Assembly: GCF_000242455.2 (NCBI RefSeq)
Contig: NC_019892.1
Span: 3,162,001-3,226,000, forward strand
DNA from: Singulisphaera acidiphila DSM 18658
GTDB taxonomy: Bacteria > Planctomycetota > Planctomycetia > Isosphaerales > Isosphaeraceae
Reading direction: 5' to 3'
Length of the DNA: 64,000 bases
The number at the start of each line of letters is the position of its first letter. The stretch's first letter is position 1. Positions 17,039-27,550 of the stretch are shown here, one piece after another. Below the pieces are notes generated by a model. It was not told where the DNA came from and did not search any database. It was given only the letters and a program-made list of their open reading frames with translations. Made by a program: the position numbers and the translations under genes.

Positions 17039-17460
17039 TGGATACCTGCATCGACAAACGGGGAGACCCTGGGAACGGGGCACGCAGAAAGAGTGTTCCT
17101 ACCGTTCAGCCAACCCTGGTTGACTGCTCTGGAATCCTCCTTCAACAAAAAGATCGGCAATTTCCTCACAGCCCATGCAACAGGATTCGCAGAGCCAAAA
17201 GCGGAGCGTGGGAAGCTGGAGAAAACAGATCAAGGGATACGGGGGAGGGCATCACCGACCTCCAAGCAGTCCACACACTCTCTTTGATTCCAGGACTGGA
17301 GAGTTCGTGCGAGATTCGCGGGTCGTCTTTTCCGAGCTGACCGGAGAAAAAAGAGGGCTCCTCCGATTGGACCAGAGTCGATTCATGGGGCAAACTCTCC
17401 ATTGGTATTTCCACGGACATGGAATACCCCTTCCCTCTCTTTTTTCAAGGAGGAGAGTCC
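17039..17460. other. Divergent intergenic region
   Basis: About 420 bases between two divergent genes. No gene-like frame has a ribosome binding site. It should hold promoters for both neighbours, but I could not identify convincing -35/-10 pairs. Confidence 0.4.
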
Positions 17461-18396
17461 TTGTCTTCGACCAAGGCTCAGTTTCGGCCGCTGTTGGAGA
17501 CCTGCGAACCACGCGTTGCGTTGAGCGCAGACGTTCCCGCCAACACGCTGGCCGTCGCCCAAGGTGAGGTGCAAGCTCCTCGGAAGCCGGCCGAGATTTC
17601 GGTCCCGGTTTCGGCCAGGAACATCAACCACCGTCACTCGATCATCATCGGCGAGACGGTGAGGCCGGACAACGGAAGCTCGTTGCTCCCAGCGGTCACA
17701 CACGCTCATGGGCCATCCGGCGAGCCACTCCCCGTGCACCAGGGGATTCAGGCCGGGCGTGGACGGCAGAGGTCAACACACGCGTACATTCGCACCGGTC
17801 AGGCTGGTCCGCTCACATCAAGGGTGACGGGACGAGCGGGGACAACGGGTGGGTTCCAGCTCAGCGCGACACTACCGGGAGACCTCAACGGCGACGGGCA
17901 AGTCACTCTCGCCGACCAGAAGGCGTTCTTGAGCACCTTTCGTTCGCGATACCGCAACACCAACTATCTCCCATCGGCCGACGCGAATCAGAACGGACAG
18001 ATCGGACAGGGCGATGCCAGATTTCTACTTCGAAACCTCAAGCCCCTCACGCCGAAGGTCCCTCTCAGCATCTTTCTGACCTTGGCCCCCGAGGATGCGG
18101 CCAAAGGGCCGACACCCAAGACGTCCGGTGGAAAGACTCACCACAGGGACGTCACGATCCTGGGACATACGACCCCAGGCACGTTCATCTTCACCGATAG
18201 TGGGGTCGGCGACTTTTCGTTCCAAGGTGATGTCATCGCCGCCGATGCCCAAGGCAATTTTGCAATCAAGGTTCGCAACAAAGAGGGCCTGACGAATTAC
18301 AACTTCCTGGCGATCGACCCCTATGGTCAGCAAGTGACCCGCGTCTACCCCGTCTACTGGCTTGACTTTGCCGCCCCCGGCTCGAAACTCAAGTAG
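17461..18396 (+). CDS. Dockerin-like (EF-hand pair) surface or exported protein
   Basis: The TTG at 17461 is preferred over the ATG at 17419 because AAGGAGGAG lies five bases upstream. It gives 311 residues starting SSTKAQFRPLLETCEPRVAL, matching the LEPRxxLSA-type N-terminal segment common on large planctomycete secreted proteins. Residues near 140-200 hold two calcium-binding loops, DLNGDGQVTLADQ and DANQNGQIGQGDA, as in type I dockerins. A C-terminal beta-rich domain follows (GHTTPGTFIFTDSGVGDFSF). Dockerin-like pairs mediate cell-surface or protein-protein attachment elsewhere. No cohesin is visible nearby. Confidence 0.8.
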   Translation: MSSTKAQFRPLLETCEPRVALSADVPANTLAVAQGEVQAPRKPAEISVPVSARNINHRHSIIIGETVRPDNGSSLLPAVTHAHGPSGEPLPVHQGIQAGRGRQRSTHAYIRTGQAGPLTSRVTGRAGTTGGFQLSATLPGDLNGDGQVTLADQKAFLSTFRSRYRNTNYLPSADANQNGQIGQGDARFLLRNLKPLTPKVPLSIFLTLAPEDAAKGPTPKTSGGKTHHRDVTILGHTTPGTFIFTDSGVGDFSFQGDVIAADAQGNFAIKVRNKEGLTNYNFLAIDPYGQQVTRVYPVYWLDFAAPGSKLK

Positions 18397-18428
18397 TCTC
18401 GAGCGAACATGCCCTTCGCCTCGTCCAC

Positions 18429-20165
18429 TCAACGAACGGGGACCAAGGGCAGGGGGGGTGAGGCGACCGGCGCGGCTGGAAGCGGCTCGGTGGCCGGGCG
18501 ATCGAGCGGCGGCGGCGATCCTAACGACACGAACAGTCGGAGCTGCGCCTGATTGTAGTCGATGATCGCGCGCACATGATCGATTCGTGCCTGGGCGAGC
18601 AACTCCAAACTATTCGTCAACTCGATCGGCCGACCTACCGTATTTCGGAGTCGGTCGAGATCGGCGCGGAATCCCGCTTCCGAGGTCTCGAGCTGATGCC
18701 TCGTGGCATCGACCCGCTGCCGAGTGGCCAGGACCAATGCTCTTGAAGAAGCGACCTCCCGTCGGATCATGTTGATCGTCCGAGACTGCTCACCCATCGC
18801 TTGCCCGATTGCCGCCCGACGCTGTTTCTGGAGCGATAGATTCCCTAAACCAAGGTTCTGGAGCGTCCAGAAGAGACGCACATCAAAGTCGGTCCGGCTG
18901 GCGAAATTCCCCACCAACGGCGGAACAAGGTTGCTTCCCCCCCCCACCACACCGCCGCTGAAACCGAGCCAGACCGTAGGGAGACAAGGACGGGCGATTT
19001 CCTGGTTCAATCGCGTCTCCGCAACTCCGATGGCCGCAGCCCGATCGCCCATCTCCGGCCGGCCTTGAAGGGCCACTCGGACGAGTTCCTCCACCGGACT
19101 GCTCGCATCAATCAGCGCGATCGGAGCCACACTCGGCACAACCGGATGGACTCGGACGACCGGGTCGAGATGCAAACGCCTCGAGAGCCGCGCGGAAGCA
19201 ACGGCAACCTCTTCCTCGCTCTGCTCCACCGCGCGGTGGATCAAGGTGGAGAGCGTGGCCGCGCGATCGGCATCCGAGACGAAACCTTGGCCCGACTCAG
19301 CGTAGGCCGCTGTCAGCCGAGCGGCTTCCTTGGCTTCCGACTCGGTCTCTCGCCGTAACTGGAGCGCAGCCTCGGCCCCTACCAGCTCGAAGTAGAGGGT
19401 GGACACATCCAGGAGCACAGAATTGGCGGTTGCAGCGGCGGCAAACCGAGTGCGCGCGACGTTCTGACGCGCCGCCAAGGGCTCGAAGATCGCGTCGGTC
19501 AATTGACTGGCAATCGTCACCGCCGGAACCGCAACCGGATTTGCTGCTGTTGGGAAGGCCCCTCCGCCGACGTAAACCGCCTGCTGCGACACCGCTAGAG
19601 TATGTCCCGCGGAACGCTGCAAGTTGCCGTCATGGCCGTGATAGGAAAGGCCCCCGTTGAGCGTGGGGAGCATCAGTGCGTAGGCCGCCTGTCGAAGCGC
19701 GGTGGCTTCAAGAATCCGCTGCCGGGCCTCGGCAATCTCAGGATTCTCGACCTCGGCGAGTCGCAACGCGGTCGTCAGATCAACGGGAAACGTCTGCACC
19801 GGCGGCGGAACGACCGGCGGGGTGACGACCACGGGGATCTTAGGGTCGGCTGAGGTCGTCGGTCTGAGTTTCGGATCAAACTTGGAATCGTGGGAAAGGG
19901 GACGCCTGGATCGTGCGTCGGTCGTCGCTTCTCCCCACGTCGGCAGGAGAAGTGAACCGGGTGCATTACGTTTGGGCACGACCGTCGCGATGCCAACGGC
20001 CCGAGCGCTCGACGTCTTGGCCATCCGTGAAGGAGTTGCCCCCAACCCCGCCTCAGCCGATCCCCCATCCTTGGCAACGAGGACCGAAAGCAGTGTCGTC
20101 AAGCTGGCCGTCCGCCGCCATCGTTTCCGAAGGGCAATGGCTCTTGATCGTGAGTCTGAAAACAT
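18429..20165 (-). CDS. TolC-like outer membrane efflux protein, paralogue B
   Basis: The ATG at 20165 follows AAGGAGGGG. The frame stays open 105 codons upstream but that part overlaps the previous gene. The protein has 578 residues: an N-terminal export signal (RRTASLTTLLSVLVA), a Pro/Val-rich linker, and two repeated coiled-coil halves of the OEP fold (DLTTALRLAEVENPEIAEAR; TRLNQEIARPCLPTVWLGFS). The C-terminus is Pro/Ala-rich. It lies 37 bases after paralogue A and clearly derives from the same ancestor (LFWTLQNLGLGNLSL versus AFWTIQNLGVGNVAL). It should form trimeric channels, but no pump is adjacent. Confidence 0.88.
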   Translation of the reverse strand: MFSDSRSRAIALRKRWRRTASLTTLLSVLVAKDGGSAEAGLGATPSRMAKTSSARAVGIATVVPKRNAPGSLLLPTWGEATTDARSRRPLSHDSKFDPKLRPTTSADPKIPVVVTPPVVPPPVQTFPVDLTTALRLAEVENPEIAEARQRILEATALRQAAYALMLPTLNGGLSYHGHDGNLQRSAGHTLAVSQQAVYVGGGAFPTAANPVAVPAVTIASQLTDAIFEPLAARQNVARTRFAAAATANSVLLDVSTLYFELVGAEAALQLRRETESEAKEAARLTAAYAESGQGFVSDADRAATLSTLIHRAVEQSEEEVAVASARLSRRLHLDPVVRVHPVVPSVAPIALIDASSPVEELVRVALQGRPEMGDRAAAIGVAETRLNQEIARPCLPTVWLGFSGGVVGGGSNLVPPLVGNFASRTDFDVRLFWTLQNLGLGNLSLQKQRRAAIGQAMGEQSRTINMIRREVASSRALVLATRQRVDATRHQLETSEAGFRADLDRLRNTVGRPIELTNSLELLAQARIDHVRAIIDYNQAQLRLFVSLGSPPPLDRPATEPLPAAPVASPPLPLVPVR

Positions 20166-20202
20166 TCTCGTCCCCTCCTTGGTTATCCGAATTTCGCCCC
20201 AA

Positions 20203-21948
20203 TCAGCGTCCTGCCTGCGTGAGGGGCGGACCGGGAGGACGGATGTTGACGGACGTCGTGGCCAGTGGGACCGGGCTTGCAGCTCGGTTCGGCAATTTTT
20301 CCGGTTGAGGCGACCCTTCCGGGTTGGCGGGAGTCGGGATCGGATCGCCCGCTGGAACGACCCCGGCGGTTGGAACGGGACGAGCCAACGCATTCGCCGG
20401 GGGCTGCCCCAAAGCCACATAGAGCGAGAACTGAGCCTCGTTGTAGTCGACGATCGCGGCAAGGTACTCGTAGCGGGCACGAGCCAGGAGCCTCATGCTA
20501 TCGAGCAGCTCGATCGGGAGCCCAACCGTCCCCTCGAGCCGGATGAGGTCGGCGCGGAATCCGTCGGTTCCGCTGCGAACCGCCTGTTCCGTGGTGCCGA
20601 TCTGCGCATACCTGGCATGAGTCCGGGCATAGGCTTCCGCCACCTCCGCGCGAATCCGATCGAGAACCGCGACTTCTTGATAACGGGTGATACCGACGCG
20701 GCTTCGCGCCAGGTTGATCAGCGCGACGTTGCCCACACCGAGATTCTGGATCGTCCAGAAGGCATAGGCGTCCAGGTCGGTTCTCCCGCCAAACCCGCCG
20801 AAAATAGGGCGGACAAGGTTACTTCCGCCCCCCATACCCCCCGCACTAAAGCCGACTAGGACCGTCGGTGAGAAAGGAAGTACCTTCGCCCCCTCGAGCA
20901 TCAAGAGCGTCTCGCGAATCGCGGCCCGCCGCTCGCCCAGTTCAGGACGCTGGAGCAAGGCCAGGGCAATCAACTCAGAGACCGGAATGGGGTCGGGGAT
21001 GATCGGCTGCGGTGTCACCCAGGCATCCGTCGGGTGGAGCCGAATCGACGGGTCGAGGTTGAGTACGTCGCAGAGCCGAGCAGACGCGATGAGAACATCC
21101 CCTTCGGCGGCCAGGAAATCCGCCTCGCGTTTCGCCAACTCGGTCGCCGCGCGATCGGCATCGGCCCTCCGCCCCTGCCCGGCGGCGGCGTAGGCGGCCG
21201 TCAGCTTTGCGACGCGGCGTGCATCATCGCGAACCTGCATGGCGACGGCCCGTGTTCCCTCGCCACGCATCAAGGCACAGTAAGCGAGGGTCGTCTGGAG
21301 AAATGCCTGATTGCGGACGGCCAGGCTGGCGAACTCGCGTTGGCGTACCACCTGCTTCGACGCCAAGTAGCCGTAGACCACGGTCGCGACGTTGCCGCTC
21401 AAGACCACCCCAGGGATGTTGACCGTGCCGGCCGCAACGGCATTCGCGCCAGCGCCCACATAAACGGCCGATCGGTTCACGGAGAGGATGTTTCCATTGG
21501 ACTGCTGCACGACGCCGGTGTGCGTGTCGTAGTTCATCCCCAGGTTAATCGAGGGCAGGAACTGGACCGCCGCAAGCTGCCGAAGCGCGGCGGCCTCGAC
21601 CACCCGCTGGCGGGCGATCAGCAGGTTGGGGTTCTGCACCCCCGCAAGTTGGAGCGCCGTGTTCAAGTCGATCGGACGGATCGCAGGGTCCAAGATCGAT
21701 GGCGCGGGAGGAAGGAGCAGGGGGGTTGGTGAATCAGAAGCCGCAGCATTCCCGGACGAGGGAGTGCTCGCAGTGGCACCATTGCTATTCGAGCGATCGC
21801 TCTCGTCTTCGCTCGGCGCCACAATCGGGGCAGGGGCGTTGGGAGATTCCGCACCGGGAACGGCCGGCGGACTCACGAACAGAATCACACCTAAGATTTT
21901 CCAGGGGAGGAAGTTACCCGTAATCCGACCTGTCATTCTCATCCTCAA
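20203..21948 (-). CDS. TolC-like outer membrane efflux protein, paralogue A
   Basis: A 581-residue OEP-family protein, first of a tandem pair. The N-terminus (LPWKILGVILFVSPPAVPGA) is a signal sequence, followed by a low-complexity Ser/Pro/Ala stretch and then DLNTALQLAGVQNPNLLIAR and the second OEP repeat. The Pro-rich C-terminus (PPGPPLTQAGR) may sit in the periplasm. Several Met codons lie at the start; the longest is reported. Together with paralogue B it forms a two-gene operon with no inner-membrane or adaptor partner. The closest RND pair is 14 kb away. Confidence 0.88.
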   Translation of the reverse strand: MRMRMTGRITGNFLPWKILGVILFVSPPAVPGAESPNAPAPIVAPSEDESDRSNSNGATASTPSSGNAAASDSPTPLLLPPAPSILDPAIRPIDLNTALQLAGVQNPNLLIARQRVVEAAALRQLAAVQFLPSINLGMNYDTHTGVVQQSNGNILSVNRSAVYVGAGANAVAAGTVNIPGVVLSGNVATVVYGYLASKQVVRQREFASLAVRNQAFLQTTLAYCALMRGEGTRAVAMQVRDDARRVAKLTAAYAAAGQGRRADADRAATELAKREADFLAAEGDVLIASARLCDVLNLDPSIRLHPTDAWVTPQPIIPDPIPVSELIALALLQRPELGERRAAIRETLLMLEGAKVLPFSPTVLVGFSAGGMGGGSNLVRPIFGGFGGRTDLDAYAFWTIQNLGVGNVALINLARSRVGITRYQEVAVLDRIRAEVAEAYARTHARYAQIGTTEQAVRSGTDGFRADLIRLEGTVGLPIELLDSMRLLARARYEYLAAIVDYNEAQFSLYVALGQPPANALARPVPTAGVVPAGDPIPTPANPEGSPQPEKLPNRAASPVPLATTSVNIRPPGPPLTQAGR

Positions 21949-22338
21949 ACCTCTCTGTGTCGGGGCTTCCGGAGCGGACCTTCTCAGCGATCGTATCGTC
22001 CATAGGGATTAGCACGCTTGAGCCGATAGACCCGAGGTAAGCTTGACTTAATCTTGGTCTTCTGTTCCTGGGCCCACCATCCTTCGATCCGACGCATCCA
22101 CCCCGCCATCCGAGAGCGCGACGGCTCGTCCGTCGCAAGCGCAATTTAGAACGGCCTCGCCCTCAAACGGCCGAGTCGATTCACGAAGCGACTGGCGAGG
22201 GTGAACCAGGATCAGCCCCCGGTGGGGACTCGCCCCTTCACTCGCCTTCGGATTATCATGCAGACAACAAGTCAGTTGGCGAAGAATGCGCCATCTCCTT
22301 GCAAGTTCTCCCCTTCACTCGGCATGCGAATCAGGTCT
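21949..22338. other. Divergent intergenic region
   Basis: About 390 bases upstream of both the TolC-like pair and the GH63-like gene. I see no gene-like frame apart from the uncertain N-terminal extension of the glucosidase gene, and no clear promoter pair. Confidence 0.4.
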
Positions 22339-25014
22339 ATGCCAAGCAAAGAACACGAGCGTCTCGAGCAAGGGCGGGACGACGCCTCAGGTTGGCGTCG
22401 CTGGGGCCCCTACGTCAGCGATCGTGCTTGGGCGACCGTCCGCGAAGACTACAGCGCTAATGGTGACGCGTGGGACTACCTGCCTCACGACCTGGCGCGA
22501 AGCAAGGCCTACCGATGGGGCGAGGACGGGATCGCCGCAATCTGCGACCGCTATCAAATTCTCGTGTTCGCCCCCGCCTTCTGGAACGGTCGCGATCCCA
22601 TCCTCAAGGAACGCCTCTTCGGACTGTCGTCACCTGAAGGAAATCATGGCGAGGATGTCAAGGAATACTATTTCCACCTCGACTGCACGCCAACGCATTC
22701 CTACATGCGTTTTCTTTACAAATACCCTCAACGAGAATTCCCCTACGAACGCCTCGTCAATGAGAACCGCCATCGATCCACGGCCGAGCCTGAATTTGAG
22801 CTGCTGGACACCGCGATCTTCGCCGACGACGCCTATTTCGACATTACAATCGAATACGCAAAATATAGTGCCGAAGACATTTGCATTCGTATTGAGGCAA
22901 TCAATCGCGGAGCCAACCCCGCTCCCCTGCACATACTGCCCCATCTCTGGTTTCGGAACACCTGGGCCTGGGGGCCCCGACCTTCACCCGAACCAAAAAT
23001 CCGGATGGTGCGCGGCGAATCCGCTGACCTCTGTCTCGTCTCCGACGATTCGGAGCTCGAGCCGCAGAGTTCGATCCCGGTGACGTATCGCCTCGGATCG
23101 CGCTTCTTCCATGCGCCTGAAGGCGGCGTCCCTTTATTTACGGACAATGAAACGAACATGCCTCGCGTCTTCGGGCCGGGGCACGCGAACCGGAGGCCGT
23201 TCGTCAAGGACGCGTTCCACCGCACGTTGATTGATGGGGATTCCTGCACCAACCCGCTCCAGATCGGGACGAAGGCGGCCATCCACTATCGATTCGAGGC
23301 CGTCGCCCCCTCGGAGTCGGTCGTCCTTCGCTTCCGCTTGACCGATAGCCCCGGCCTGGAAGAACCGCTCGACGAGGTCGATCGGACGATCGAGCTCCGC
23401 CGCCGTGAAGCCGACGAGTATTACGAGACGATCCACCCGCCCACGGCGACAGCCGACGAACGGAACATCCAGCGCCAAGCGTTGGCGTCGCTCTTATGGA
23501 GCAAGCAATCGTATCTCTTCGACGTCGAGCTCTGGCTTGACGGCGACAACCCGAACCTGCCTCCGCCAGCTTCACGGAAGACGATCCGCAACGAGCATTG
23601 GCGGCACCTGAATTCCCTACGGGTGATGACAGTCCCGGACAAGTGGGAATATCCTTGGTTCGCTGCCTGGGATCTGGCCTTCCAATGTGTCGTCTTCGCG
23701 CTCGTGGACGGCGAGTTCGCCAAGCAACAGCTCTGGCTCCTGCTCTTCGAACAATTCCAGCACCCCAACGGCCAGATTCCCGCCTACGAGTGGGAATTCT
23801 CCGACCTCAACCCGCCCGTTCATGCGTGGGCCGTCTGGCGGGTCTACAACATGGACCGGATTCGCTCCGGAAAGGCGGATCGCGACTTCCTCGAACGCTG
23901 CTTTCACAAGCTCTTGATCAACTTCACCTGGTGGATCAACAAGGTCGATAACAAGGGGAACAACATTTTCGAGGGCGGATTCCTTGGACTCGACAACATC
24001 ACGGTTGTTGATCGGAGCACCCGCTGCGCAGACGGTTCACGCCTTGAGCAATCAGATGCAACCGGCTGGATGGGAATGTTCTGCCTGGTCCTGATGAGGA
24101 TCGCGCTGGAACTGGCCAAGGAAGATCGCGTCTACGAGGCTCTCGCATCGAAGTACTTCCAGCATTACATCTACGTCGCCGCGGCCATGAAGAACATGGG
24201 CAACCGCGACTATCAGCTCTGGGACGAAGAGGACGGCTTTTTCTACGACGTCCTGCTCTACCCGGACGGTCGCTACCGCAAGTTTCGAGTCCGCTCGCTG
24301 GTGGGCCTGATTCCCCTTTTCGCCGTGGAACGACTTGAAGAAGCCTGGATCGAACCGTTCAAGGAGTTTCGCGAGAACTTCGACTGGTTCATGAAGAACC
24401 GAGGGAAACTGGCCCGAAGCGTGGTTCATACCGTCGAGCGCGCCGGTCAAGTCACCCATGCCTTAACGATTCTGAATCAGGATCAACTGCGCCGCATGAC
24501 CACACGGATTCGTGATCCGGACGAGTTTCTCTCGGATTACGGTGTCCGGAGCCTGTCCAAAGCACACGAGTCCCATCCGTTTGTGTTCGACAGCAGCGAG
24601 GTCCGGTATGAGCCGGCCGAGTCCATCGACAGGATCAAAGGGGGCAACTCGAACTGGCGAGGGCCAATCTGGTTCCCCACCGGGTTCTTGCTGATCGAGT
24701 CGCTGCGCAAGCTCGGAAAGGCCTTTGGAGAACACCTCGGCTGTCCCGCGGCGCACCCTGGAGACGCCTCGCTTCCCTTTAATGACCTGGCCCGCGAAAT
24801 CGCTGAACGGCAGATTCGCGTTTTCTCCCGCGATGCGCGTGGGCGACGGCCGGTTTACGGCAGTTCCCAAAAGTTCCAGGAAGACCCGCACTGGCGCGAC
24901 CTCATTCTCTTCTACGAGTATTTCCACGGCGACAATGGGACAGGCCTCGGCGCATCACACCAGACCGGCTGGACAGCGCTGGTCGCCTCACTGATCGATG
25001 AATGGCGTCATTAG
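22339..25014 (+). CDS. GH63-like glucosidase / (alpha/alpha)6-barrel glycoside hydrolase
   Basis: From the ATG at 22339 ([20 protein letters not shown]) about 891 residues; in-frame starts exist at 22324 and 22201, so the start is uncertain. The N-terminal beta-domain (about residues 1-300) includes [17 protein letters not shown] and [20 protein letters not shown], typical of bacterial proteins annotated as 'glucosidase' in family GH63. The C-terminal toroid has [37 protein letters not shown] and [20 protein letters not shown], with the acidic catalytic candidates. There is no signal peptide, so the enzyme is cytoplasmic and probably acts on oligosaccharides or storage or compatible-solute glycosides. 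It stands alone. Confidence 0.88.
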   Translation: MPSKEHERLEQGRDDASGWRRWGPYVSDRAWATVREDYSANGDAWDYLPHDLARSKAYRWGEDGIAAICDRYQILVFAPAFWNGRDPILKERLFGLSSPEGNHGEDVKEYYFHLDCTPTHSYMRFLYKYPQREFPYERLVNENRHRSTAEPEFELLDTAIFADDAYFDITIEYAKYSAEDICIRIEAINRGANPAPLHILPHLWFRNTWAWGPRPSPEPKIRMVRGESADLCLVSDDSELEPQSSIPVTYRLGSRFFHAPEGGVPLFTDNETNMPRVFGPGHANRRPFVKDAFHRTLIDGDSCTNPLQIGTKAAIHYRFEAVAPSESVVLRFRLTDSPGLEEPLDEVDRTIELRRREADEYYETIHPPTATADERNIQRQALASLLWSKQSYLFDVELWLDGDNPNLPPPASRKTIRNEHWRHLNSLRVMTVPDKWEYPWFAAWDLAFQCVVFALVDGEFAKQQLWLLLFEQFQHPNGQIPAYEWEFSDLNPPVHAWAVWRVYNMDRIRSGKADRDFLERCFHKLLINFTWWINKVDNKGNNIFEGGFLGLDNITVVDRSTRCADGSRLEQSDATGWMGMFCLVLMRIALELAKEDRVYEALASKYFQHYIYVAAAMKNMGNRDYQLWDEEDGFFYDVLLYPDGRYRKFRVRSLVGLIPLFAVERLEEAWIEPFKEFRENFDWFMKNRGKLARSVVHTVERAGQVTHALTILNQDQLRRMTTRIRDPDEFLSDYGVRSLSKAHESHPFVFDSSEVRYEPAESIDRIKGGNSNWRGPIWFPTGFLLIESLRKLGKAFGEHLGCPAAHPGDASLPFNDLAREIAERQIRVFSRDARGRRPVYGSSQKFQEDPHWRDLILFYEYFHGDNGTGLGASHQTGWTALVASLIDEWRH

Positions 25015-25216
25015 ACGTTCGATCAAAACGGAGCGGGCTTGCTCTGAAGAAAAAAAGGCTCGCTCCTGTGCGCAGTCCGTCGGTTTTGCCCGGGGATCGC
25101 AGCCACAAACCGGCGACCTGTCGGTGAACCTTCCGACTTCTCGATCGTATTGGCAGTGTGGAGTTCGATGGAGCGGGCCGAACCGAGTTGTCGGTGGTAA
25201 GGGCAGGGAGGGTGAG

Positions 25217-25429
25217 ATGCTTGTTCTGAGTCGGAAGCGGATGGAGCAGATTGTGATCGGATCGGACATCCGGATCACCATCGTGAAGCTGGAAGGAGGG
25301 CAGGTCCGACTCGGGATCGAAGCCCCGAGCGACGTGATGGTACTGCGGGAAGAATTGCTCGAACCGCGAGCCGGGCGAGGAACGAAAGGGGCCGCTCCCG
25401 TCTTTCGGACAGGGCGGCCCAAACACTAA
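25217..25429 (+). CDS. csrA: CsrA, carbon storage regulator / translational repressor
   Basis: The ATG at 25217 follows GGGAGGG. The 70-residue product begins MLVLSRKRMEQIVIGSDIRI and contains VRLGIEAPSDVMVLREEL, covering the CsrA core that binds GGA motifs in mRNA leaders. A basic tail (RAGRGTKGAAPVFRTGRPKH) extends beyond the core. No flagellar genes or FliW are in the window, so the target is not indicated by context. Confidence 0.95.
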   Translation: MLVLSRKRMEQIVIGSDIRITIVKLEGGQVRLGIEAPSDVMVLREELLEPRAGRGTKGAAPVFRTGRPKH

Positions 25430-25475
25430 AGCTCGTCGGTCATCTCCGTTCAGGAAGTAGGGACGGGTTCGGTGG

Positions 25476-26192
25476 TCAGAAAGCCACTCCGCTCGGCGGA
25501 GCGTCCCCACTCGCTTCTGCTTCGCTGGTTGCTCCTCCGAAGAATCGGCGGGCCCTTTCCCCGACGGCGAACGACTCGAGGCTGAGCACGATCTTGGAGT
25601 AAAGATCGGCCTCTTCGCTCTTGGGATACTCAAAGATCAAGGCAACGTCGTAGGGTTCTTGTTTGTAAAGATAAATCTTTACACTCTTGTCATTGACCGT
25701 CATGCCGTGAAATTTAAAGTCGTTCTTCTTCTTGGTGTCGTTTTTAAACTTGGACATGGTCAATTCTTCGGGCGGCTTGTAGTACTCGTTCAAGATCGCG
25801 AGCACGTCGCCGTTGAAGTTAGAGCGGTCGACCGTATCGGCGGGCGTGGGTACCGCTTTCTTGCCCGGGGTCTTGGCCCGCTTGACTCGCGCCAGGACGT
25901 GCAGATTCTGCTTCTTGGCTTCGTCGAAGCTAGCTTCTTGATCGAATTTGCCCGGCTCAGTCTCGGCAAGCATCCACGCCTTCGTCTGCGCCAGATTCTT
26001 GGGAGGACGCAGATAAATGGAGAGTTCTTCCCACTTACCTTTGGTCAACGCGGGCATGAGCAGCTTGTTGAGGCGATCCTGATACTTGATGTTTTCGAGC
26101 GTCTCGTCGAGGCGGAGTTCATAGCTCTTGCTCCCGCAACCTCCGATCAACAAGAGTGCCATCGTTGCCAACATCGCCAGCACCCGTCGCAT
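25476..26192 (-). CDS. Lipoprotein, unknown function
   Basis: 238 residues starting MRRVLAMLATMALLLIGGCG, a lipoprotein signal with the lipidated Cys at position 19. An AGAGGTGAT precedes the ATG. The mature part is charged and mostly soluble (LRLDETLENIKYQDRLNKLL; KIYLYKQEPYDVALIFEYP). It resembles conserved planctomycete lipoproteins without a known role. It is divergent from the P-II gene and convergent with csrA. Confidence 0.8.
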   Translation of the reverse strand: MRRVLAMLATMALLLIGGCGSKSYELRLDETLENIKYQDRLNKLLMPALTKGKWEELSIYLRPPKNLAQTKAWMLAETEPGKFDQEASFDEAKKQNLHVLARVKRAKTPGKKAVPTPADTVDRSNFNGDVLAILNEYYKPPEELTMSKFKNDTKKKNDFKFHGMTVNDKSVKIYLYKQEPYDVALIFEYPKSEEADLYSKIVLSLESFAVGERARRFFGGATSEAEASGDAPPSGVAF

Positions 26193-26381
26193 GGATCACC
26201 TCTCACGGCCGCATGAATTCGCGCAAGTTTCAGCTCGCTCAACGAACTTCCACTTTCACCCGGACATCAAGGCTTGTCAAGCGTTGCGATTCGGTGTGGG
26301 ATGGAACTCCGGGAACGCGACTGTTGGTGACGGCTCCCGGGCGGGCGAGTTCGGAATTCGAGTCGCGATGGAGGTCGTCGG

Positions 26382-26693
26382 TTGGTTCAAATCATTGCCT
26401 TGGTCAAGCCTTTCCGCGCGCAGGCGGTCTTAGCCGCGTTGGAGTCCATCGAAATATTGGGTGGAACGGTTCGCGAGGCGATGGGGTACGGGCGCCAGAA
26501 GAATCGACTCCATCGTTATCTCGGGAGCGAATACAACGCGTCGTTCCTGCCCAAGGTTGAGATCACGCTCTTCGTACATGACGCCGATGTTGCCACTGCG
26601 GTCAAGTTGATCGTCACCCAGGCTCGAACCGGTCGGATGGGCGACGGAAAGATCATGATTCTTCCCTGCCTCGACTCCGCTCCAAACTTTTAA
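26382..26693 (+). CDS. P-II family nitrogen regulatory protein
   Basis: A 103-residue P-II protein starting at a TTG (26382) with GGAGG seven bases upstream. The family features are visible: MVQIIALVKPFRAQAVLAAL, the T-loop region YLGSEYNASFLPKVEI with the usual modifiable Tyr, and TGRMGDGKIMILP that binds ATP. P-II proteins sense 2-oxoglutarate and adenylate charge and control nitrogen uptake or assimilation partners. No amtB, glnA or glnD is adjacent, so this is an orphan copy. It ends about 30 bases from the convergent regulator gene. Confidence 0.9.
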   Translation: MVQIIALVKPFRAQAVLAALESIEILGGTVREAMGYGRQKNRLHRYLGSEYNASFLPKVEITLFVHDADVATAVKLIVTQARTGRMGDGKIMILPCLDSAPNF

Positions 26694-26722
26694 GAGCCTG
26701 CGTCTGAAGCAAGGCCTTTGGA

Positions 26723-27550
26723 TCAGTGCGCGGTCCTGATCCAAAGGACACGGCGGACCCGGTCACCCTCCAACTCGTTCTCGATATCGAACATATCGAA
26801 CGAAACCTGGCATGGTTCGGCATCGGGCGACTCCGCACGCAGCTGGGCGTAATCACCACAGACCTCGAACCAGCGGATCAGAGGCGTCCCCTCCACCCAG
26901 GCGACCACGAGCTTGCCATCGAGCTCGGCCGGATCTTCTCCCGAGCTCGCATAGACGACGCTGGCGCCGTCGGCGATGATCGGGCTCATTGCGTCGCCTG
27001 TGTTGATCACAAGGCGTCCGTCTTCCTGGGCCTCGAGCCACTGAGCTTGCGCGGTGAGGAATTGGGCCCCCGATGCCCTCGTTAAGGGCTCAAGACGCGT
27101 CGCCGTAGCGTCGACCAAGACAAGGTCGCCCTCCTCGTCCTCGTCGGCTTGACAGTCCGATTCGTCGTGGACTCGGTTTACGCCTGCCCGCTTGTTCCGC
27201 TCCCCTTGTTCGAGGATCTGGAGTGCCGTCCTGAGCAAGGAACCGACCGACCGCTCGGAACTTGGGAGCAAATCGAAGTCTTCGATCGGTTTCGGCCGAA
27301 ACTTCGCGCCCTTGCCGTGCAACAACCACATCGGCTCGACGGCCGTCAACTCAATGATTCTGAGCACAACCTCGGCCGGGACAGTCACCCCCGCCTCGTA
27401 GTTGTACCAGGTCCGAACGGGGATCCCCAAGCGGCGTGCCAACTCTGGCCCGCCCCGGTCACCAAACAACTCGGCACGAAGCCGGCTGAGCCGCTCTGCC
27501 AACGAGTACTTGGTCTTGACCAAGTCGGGCAACGTCTTACGACGGGCCAT
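26723..27550 (-). CDS. XRE-type regulator with a degenerate S24/LexA-like domain
   Basis: The ATG at 27550 follows AAAGG; an in-frame start at 27589 is possible. 275 residues. The N-terminal helix-turn-helix is clear (PELARRLGIPVRTWYNYEAG). The C-terminal part resembles the S24 signal-peptidase-like domain of LexA/CI repressors (INTGDAMSPIIADGASVVYA; GKLVVAWVEGTPLIRWFEV). The catalytic Ser of GDSM is Ala (GDAM), and the Lys position near TPLIR is Arg, so self-cleavage is unlikely. It may be a repressor relieved by another signal. A 26-bp palindrome 127 bases upstream is a candidate operator. Confidence 0.85.
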   Translation of the reverse strand: MARRKTLPDLVKTKYSLAERLSRLRAELFGDRGGPELARRLGIPVRTWYNYEAGVTVPAEVVLRIIELTAVEPMWLLHGKGAKFRPKPIEDFDLLPSSERSVGSLLRTALQILEQGERNKRAGVNRVHDESDCQADEDEEGDLVLVDATATRLEPLTRASGAQFLTAQAQWLEAQEDGRLVINTGDAMSPIIADGASVVYASSGEDPAELDGKLVVAWVEGTPLIRWFEVCGDYAQLRAESPDAEPCQVSFDMFDIENELEGDRVRRVLWIRTAH

